From Alistipes sp. (GTDB taxonomy: Bacteria > Bacteroidota > Bacteroidia > Bacteroidales > Rikenellaceae): DNA of 9,490 nucleotides. The notes under the pieces were generated by a model. That model was given only the letters and a program-made list of their open reading frames with translations, was not told where the DNA came from and ran no database searches. Numbering within the stretch: position 1 is the stretch's first letter; each line of letters starts with the position of its first letter. The translations under genes and the position numbers were made by a program. Of the stretch, positions 7,326 to 9,490 are shown piece after piece. The stretch spans positions 1 through 9,490 of the forward strand of contig JAGBIR010000184.1 of assembly GCA_017934845.1 (NCBI GenBank), in the 5' to 3' direction.

Positions 7326-7376
7326 TGCTGGTTTAGCATTTTTTTCGTGGTTGCAAGCAGTCCAAATCCTTCCACA
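7326..7376 (-). ncRNA. SAM-II riboswitch aptamer in the metK leader
   Basis: Read on the minus strand, stem P1 is GTGG (7375-7372) pairing with CCAC (7350-7347), extendable by a T-G wobble. The P1 loop contains GGATTTGG and then ACTGCTTGCAA. An A-rich joint follows, then TGCTAAACCAGCA. Loop bases TTGG (7365-7362) can pair with CCAG (7331-7328), giving the H-type pseudoknot. The layout and the conserved strings GATTT, TTGCAA and GCTAAA match the SAM-II (metA/alpha-proteobacterial) class, as remembered from its consensus and the crystallised metX aptamer. SAM-II is known in Bacteroidota. The position, between a metK promoter and the metK start, fits the ligand. No computed covariance score is available here. 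Confidence 0.85.
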
Positions 7377-7390
7377 TCTTATTTCGGCTG

Positions 7391-7421
7391 CAAAGATAGG
7401 GCTTTTTCCGAAAAGTACAAG
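7391..7421 (-). promoter_or_regulatory. metK promoter
   Basis: The minus strand has CTTG (TTG at 7420-7418), 19 nt, then TATCTTTG (7398-7391). This is a near-perfect Bacteroidota promoter. Transcription should start around 7384-7386, only about 10 nt before the riboswitch P1 stem, leaving a leader of roughly 125 nt. Confidence 0.85.
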
Positions 7422-7538
7422 CAACTAATGTTTAAGTTAAAGTTAAATAATAATAGGTACTGAATTGGTTTTGGCAACAGATGGCCCTTTTTGACGAAAA
7501 AAATATTTCGAGAGGTGAAATTTTTTTTGCTCATAATA

Positions 7539-7569
7539 TTGCCAGATAGGAAAAATATGATTATATTTG
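7539..7569 (+). promoter_or_regulatory. promoter of the OmpA-like gene
   Basis: TTG (7539-7541), 20 nt, then TATATTTG (7562-7569) fits the Bacteroidota consensus with an exact -7 box. The start would be near 7575, giving a leader of about 88 nt before the ATG at 7663. Confidence 0.75.
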
Positions 7570-7589
7570 CGTAACGTAGAGTGTGTTTT

Positions 7590-7649
7590 ATGGCCGTGGA
7601 GGCTGTGAAGATTACATGGAAAGATAATGAATTATTAATATTTACTTAA
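7590..7649 (+). CDS. possible 19-codon upstream ORF in the ompA-like leader
   Basis: ATG at 7590 opens MAVEAVKITWKDNELLIFT, stopping at TAA 7647-7649, 13 nt before the main ATG. It lies within the predicted leader. No attenuator-like run of one amino acid, signal sequence or Shine-Dalgarno is visible. It may be chance and is listed because it is long for a leader of this size. Confidence 0.2.
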   Translation: MAVEAVKITWKDNELLIFT

Positions 7650-7662
7650 AACAGAACAGATT

Positions 7663-8868
7663 ATGAAAAAGTTAACCCTTTCGATTATCGCAGTTGTTGC
7701 GTGTGTTGGTCTTGCATTTGCCCAGCAGAGCAAGAGTGATGAGAGTGTAGAGTTCCGTCCTAACTGGAGTTTACAGATTCAGGGTGGTGTTGCACATACT
7801 ATTGGTGAGGCTCCATTTGGTGATTTGCTCTCTCCTGCAGCGTTCCTTTCAGCTAACTATGAGTTCCATCACGCTATGGGCGTTCGTTTCGGCTTGGGCG
7901 GATGGCAGGGTAAAGGCCATATTATTCCCGCAGAGCAGGGCTATGCTTACAAGTTTGGTCAGTTGAACGCTGACTTCATGTTGGATTTCAGCAGCTTGGT
8001 AGGTGGCTTTAACCACAAGCGTGCTGCAAGCGTATATTTGTTTGCCGGTGTTGGCGGTTTGTATGGTTTCGATAACGACGAGGCACAGGCTATCGCAGCT
8101 TCTCGCCCCGGTATGGAGAACGAGTTGGAGTATTTGTGGGATAGCAAGGCATTTGTTGCTGGCCGCGTAGGTTTGGGCGTTGATTTCCGTTTGAGCGACT
8201 GTGTTACTTTCAACATTGAGGGTAATGCAAACTTGCTTTCAGACCACTTTAACTCAAAGCGCGCTGAGAATATCGACTGGCAGTTCAATGTATTGGCAGG
8301 TTTCTCATTCCGCTTTGGTAAGAACTATCAGCCCTCTGCTGCTTACGCTGCAAAGAAGGCTGCCGAGGAGCAGGCTTTAGCATTGGCTGCTGCTGAGAAG
8401 GCTGCCGCTGAGAAGGCCGCTGCCGAGAAGGCTGCTGCTGAGGCTGCTGCAAAGGCTGCCGCTGAGAAGGCTGCTGCCGAGAAGGCTGCCGAGAAGGCTG
8501 CCGCTGAGGCTGCTGCTGCCGCTGCTGCAAAGCACGCTGCTTTGGCAAAGGAGCACTCTAATAACATCTTCTTCTTGCTCGATTCACCCGTAATCCGCAA
8601 GGGTGAGGCTGAGAAGATTACTGCTATTGCTGAGTTTATGAAGGCTAACCCTGAGTTCAAGATCGATATCGTTGGTTACGCTGACGAGGAGACTGGTAAG
8701 CCATCTTCTAACCTTAAGCTTTCAGAGAAGCGTGTTAACAACGTTAAGGCTGCTCTTGTCAAGGCTGGTGTTGCCGAGAGCCTTATCACTTCAGACTTTA
8801 AGGGTGATACCGTTCAGCCCTTCGAGGTTCAGGAGCAGAATCGTGTTGTTACTTGCGTGTTGAAGTAA
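7663..8868 (+). CDS. OmpA-family outer-membrane protein with Ala/Glu/Lys-rich linker
   Basis: This 401-aa protein is predicted to tie the outer membrane to peptidoglycan. A signal peptide (1-20, cleavage after AFA before QQ) is followed by a beta-barrel-like domain (about 30-220) with alternating hydrophobic and Gly/aromatic strands, ending in FSFRFGK. A low-complexity Ala/Glu/Lys segment (about 229-296, densest 242-289) should form one long helix or coiled coil. The C-terminal OmpA-like domain (about 300-401) keeps the two residues used for diaminopimelate binding: Asp341 in GYAD and Arg357 in LSEKR. The ending NRVVTCVLK replaces the usual NRRVEI form. The linker takes the place of the thrombospondin-type-3 or proline-rich linkers of many homologues. 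It has its own promoter and strong terminator and stands alone. Biased codon use (AAG, GCT, CGT) suggests high expression. Confidence 0.9.
   Translation: MKKLTLSIIAVVACVGLAFAQQSKSDESVEFRPNWSLQIQGGVAHTIGEAPFGDLLSPAAFLSANYEFHHAMGVRFGLGGWQGKGHIIPAEQGYAYKFGQLNADFMLDFSSLVGGFNHKRAASVYLFAGVGGLYGFDNDEAQAIAASRPGMENELEYLWDSKAFVAGRVGLGVDFRLSDCVTFNIEGNANLLSDHFNSKRAENIDWQFNVLAGFSFRFGKNYQPSAAYAAKKAAEEQALALAAAEKAAAEKAAAEKAAAEAAAKAAAEKAAAEKAAEKAAAEAAAAAAAKHAALAKEHSNNIFFLLDSPVIRKGEAEKITAIAEFMKANPEFKIDIVGYADEETGKPSSNLKLSEKRVNNVKAALVKAGVAESLITSDFKGDTVQPFEVQEQNRVVTCVLK
8386..8529 (+). repeat. degenerate GCT-GAG-AAG repeat coding for the Ala/Glu/Lys linker
   Basis: Irregular tandem units of 12-15 nt encode AAEK/AAAEK. 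Third positions vary between GCT, GCC and GCA, so the repeat is older than a fresh slippage product. The period could still allow length changes between strains by in-frame gain or loss. Confidence 0.8.
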
Positions 8869-8906
8869 TTGACTACATTGAGTCACATTTTGCCGTGACA
8901 ATAGAT

Positions 8907-8938
8907 ATGGGCTTCCCTGCGGGGAGGCCCATTTTTTT
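8907..8938 (+). terminator. intrinsic terminator of the OmpA-like gene
   Basis: ATGGGCTTCCC (8907-8917) pairs with GGGAGGCCCAT (8922-8932) over 11 bp, with one T-G wobble, around a tetraloop. A run of seven T (8932-8938) follows. It starts 38 nt after the stop codon. Confidence 0.93.
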
Positions 8939-8957
8939 GTTGATATACGATGTGCGG

Positions 8958-8990
8958 AGTGTTTTGCGACGGTTTTTGCAACACTTTTTT
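8958..8990 (+). terminator. possible second, weaker terminator
   Basis: AGTGTT (8958-8963) pairs with AACACT (8980-8985), extended by GC/GC across a two-base bulge, with a 10-nt loop. T residues run from 8985 to 8990. It may back up the strong hairpin just upstream. Stem strength is modest. Confidence 0.35.
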
Positions 8991-9078
8991 ATTGCAATTT
9001 TTCTGCGCCACAATAATAAAACGTTAGATAGAATCGTTATAGTAACAGAGATAACACGAAGTTGAATTTTGATAAAAG

Positions 9079-9106
9079 TTGCCTATGCGGAAAATTGCCT
9101 ATTTTG
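9079..9106 (+). promoter_or_regulatory. candidate promoter of the DegP-like gene with repeated TTGCCTAT
   Basis: TTG (9079-9081), 18 nt, then TATTTTG (9100-9106) resembles the Bacteroidota promoter, but the -7 box is one base short of TAnnTTTG. TTGCCTAT occurs twice at a 16-nt step (9079-9086 and 9095-9102), and the copies overlap both elements. The rest of the gap from 8991 to 9132 shows no gene. Confidence 0.35.
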
Positions 9107-9132
9107 AATTGTAAACATTAAATTTTTGTGAT

Positions 9133-9490
9133 ATGAAAAAGACGGCATTTTTGTTTCTTGGGACAGCGGCTTTTGCGGCTGTCATTGGCGGTGTGTCCGC
9201 TTTAGGCGTTAGTAAATACTTTAATAGTAATAATGTTGTAACACCGCTTCAAACTACCTCTTCGTGGGAGGCAACAGCACCTCAGGCAGGTAATCATTTT
9301 ACGGCATATCAAGCTGACCAATATCCCGATTTGACCTATGCAGCCGAGAATGCTGTGCAGGCGGTTGTAAATATCGAGGCCGTTCGCGAGGTGCAGTATG
9401 GTGGCTCGCGCTCCTATGGCTTTGATCCTTTCTATGAGTTTTTCGGTATCCCCTATGGAGGAGGTCGCTCGTATGGCGAACCTCAAACAC
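9133..9490 (+). CDS. DegP/HtrA-family periplasmic serine protease, N-terminal part only
   Basis: I translated this from the ATG at 9133; it is open to the right edge for 119 codons. The first 25 residues form a signal sequence or anchor (MKKTAFLFLG, then an Ala/Gly/Val core). A low-complexity linker follows to about residue 64. PDLTYAAENAVQAVVNIEAV (65-84) is the typical start of the DegP/DegQ protease domain in Bacteroidota. The next stretch, rich in Gly, Ser, Tyr and Phe (FDPFYEFFGIPYGGG, 97-111), matches the LA-loop region with its DPFFEFFG-like string. The catalytic His, Asp, Ser and the PDZ domains lie outside the window, so activity cannot be judged. Its role would be degrading or refolding damaged envelope proteins, which fits the outer-membrane gene upstream. 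Confidence 0.88.
   Translation, partial: MKKTAFLFLGTAAFAAVIGGVSALGVSKYFNSNNVVTPLQTTSSWEATAPQAGNHFTAYQADQYPDLTYAAENAVQAVVNIEAVREVQYGGSRSYGFDPFYEFFGIPYGGGRSYGEPQT

Larger units (their letters stand above)
7259..7662. other. metK/ompA-like divergent intergenic region
   Basis: This 404-nt region holds the metK leader with its riboswitch (7259 to about 7385), the metK promoter, the promoter of the downstream gene at 7539-7569 and that gene's leader of about 88 nt. The 117 nt between the two promoters (7422-7538) are AT-rich with short repeats such as GTTAAAGTTAAA (7436-7447) and a small CGAAA/TTTCG stem (about 7495-7510). I recognise no gene or known regulatory site in that middle part. Confidence 0.6.

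Noticed and set aside
7422..7538. Small RNA or second riboswitch between the metK and ompA-like promoters
   Set aside because: The stretch is AT-rich with only short weak stems, no exact additional promoter box and no known motif.
8386..8529. Repeat array considered as CRISPR
   Set aside because: The units are short, degenerate, without spacers, and in frame within a coding sequence.
8285..8660. Long antisense frames rich in Pro/Gln/Arg or Ala/Ser opposite the ompA-like linker
   Set aside because: These compositions are the automatic result of reading GCT-GAG-AAG repeats in other frames.
9202..9490. Minus-strand ORFs at the right edge
   Set aside because: The plus strand encodes the DegP-family N-terminus with a signal sequence and family motifs. 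The minus frames are shadows.

Overview
The window reads as ordinary chromosomal DNA from a member of the Bacteroidota, most likely the order Bacteroidales. Three things support this. Promoter-like elements fit the Bacteroidota pattern TTG-N19/20-TAnnTTTG, and are clearest upstream of metK and the ompA-like gene. Shine-Dalgarno sequences are weak or absent. The proteins are lineage-typical: a 730-aa RecQ with an extra C-terminal domain, a 434-aa MetK, and an AroA with a GESGLATR motif. I cannot place the genus; a Rikenellaceae/Alistipes-like origin is only a guess.

Layout: (1) 1-2027, minus strand: lptB followed 8 nt later by aroA, which is cut by the left edge. (2) 2028-2141: a short divergent promoter region. 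(3) 2142-5883, plus strand: recQ, then after a 127-nt gap a tight trio of a zinc-ribbon/TM2 membrane protein, a DUF2752 membrane protein and rsmA (ksgA). (4) 5900-5937: a bidirectional hairpin terminator between convergent rsmA and metK. (5) 5954-7258, minus strand: metK. Its 5' leader carries a structure I recognise as a SAM-II riboswitch (about 7326-7376), just downstream of a near-consensus promoter. (6) 7663-8868, plus strand: an OmpA-family outer-membrane protein with an Ala/Glu/Lys-rich helical linker, ending in a strong terminator. (7) 9133 to the right edge, plus strand: the start of a DegP/HtrA-type periplasmic serine protease.

Most genes are conserved housekeeping functions: envelope export and maintenance (LptB, OmpA-like, DegP-like), aromatic amino acid synthesis (AroA), DNA repair (RecQ), ribosome maturation (RsmA) and methyl-donor supply (MetK). 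RsmA consumes the SAM made by MetK, and the SAM-II element would give metK feedback control by its own product. I see no mobile elements, CRISPR arrays, tRNAs or rRNAs, and no clear sign of an undescribed multi-gene system. The least ordinary points are the metK leader with a possible anti-P1 switch, the TM2 and DUF2752 genes lying in the same frame across one stop codon with no ATG for the second, the overlapping lptB/recQ promoters, and two possible upstream micro-ORFs.
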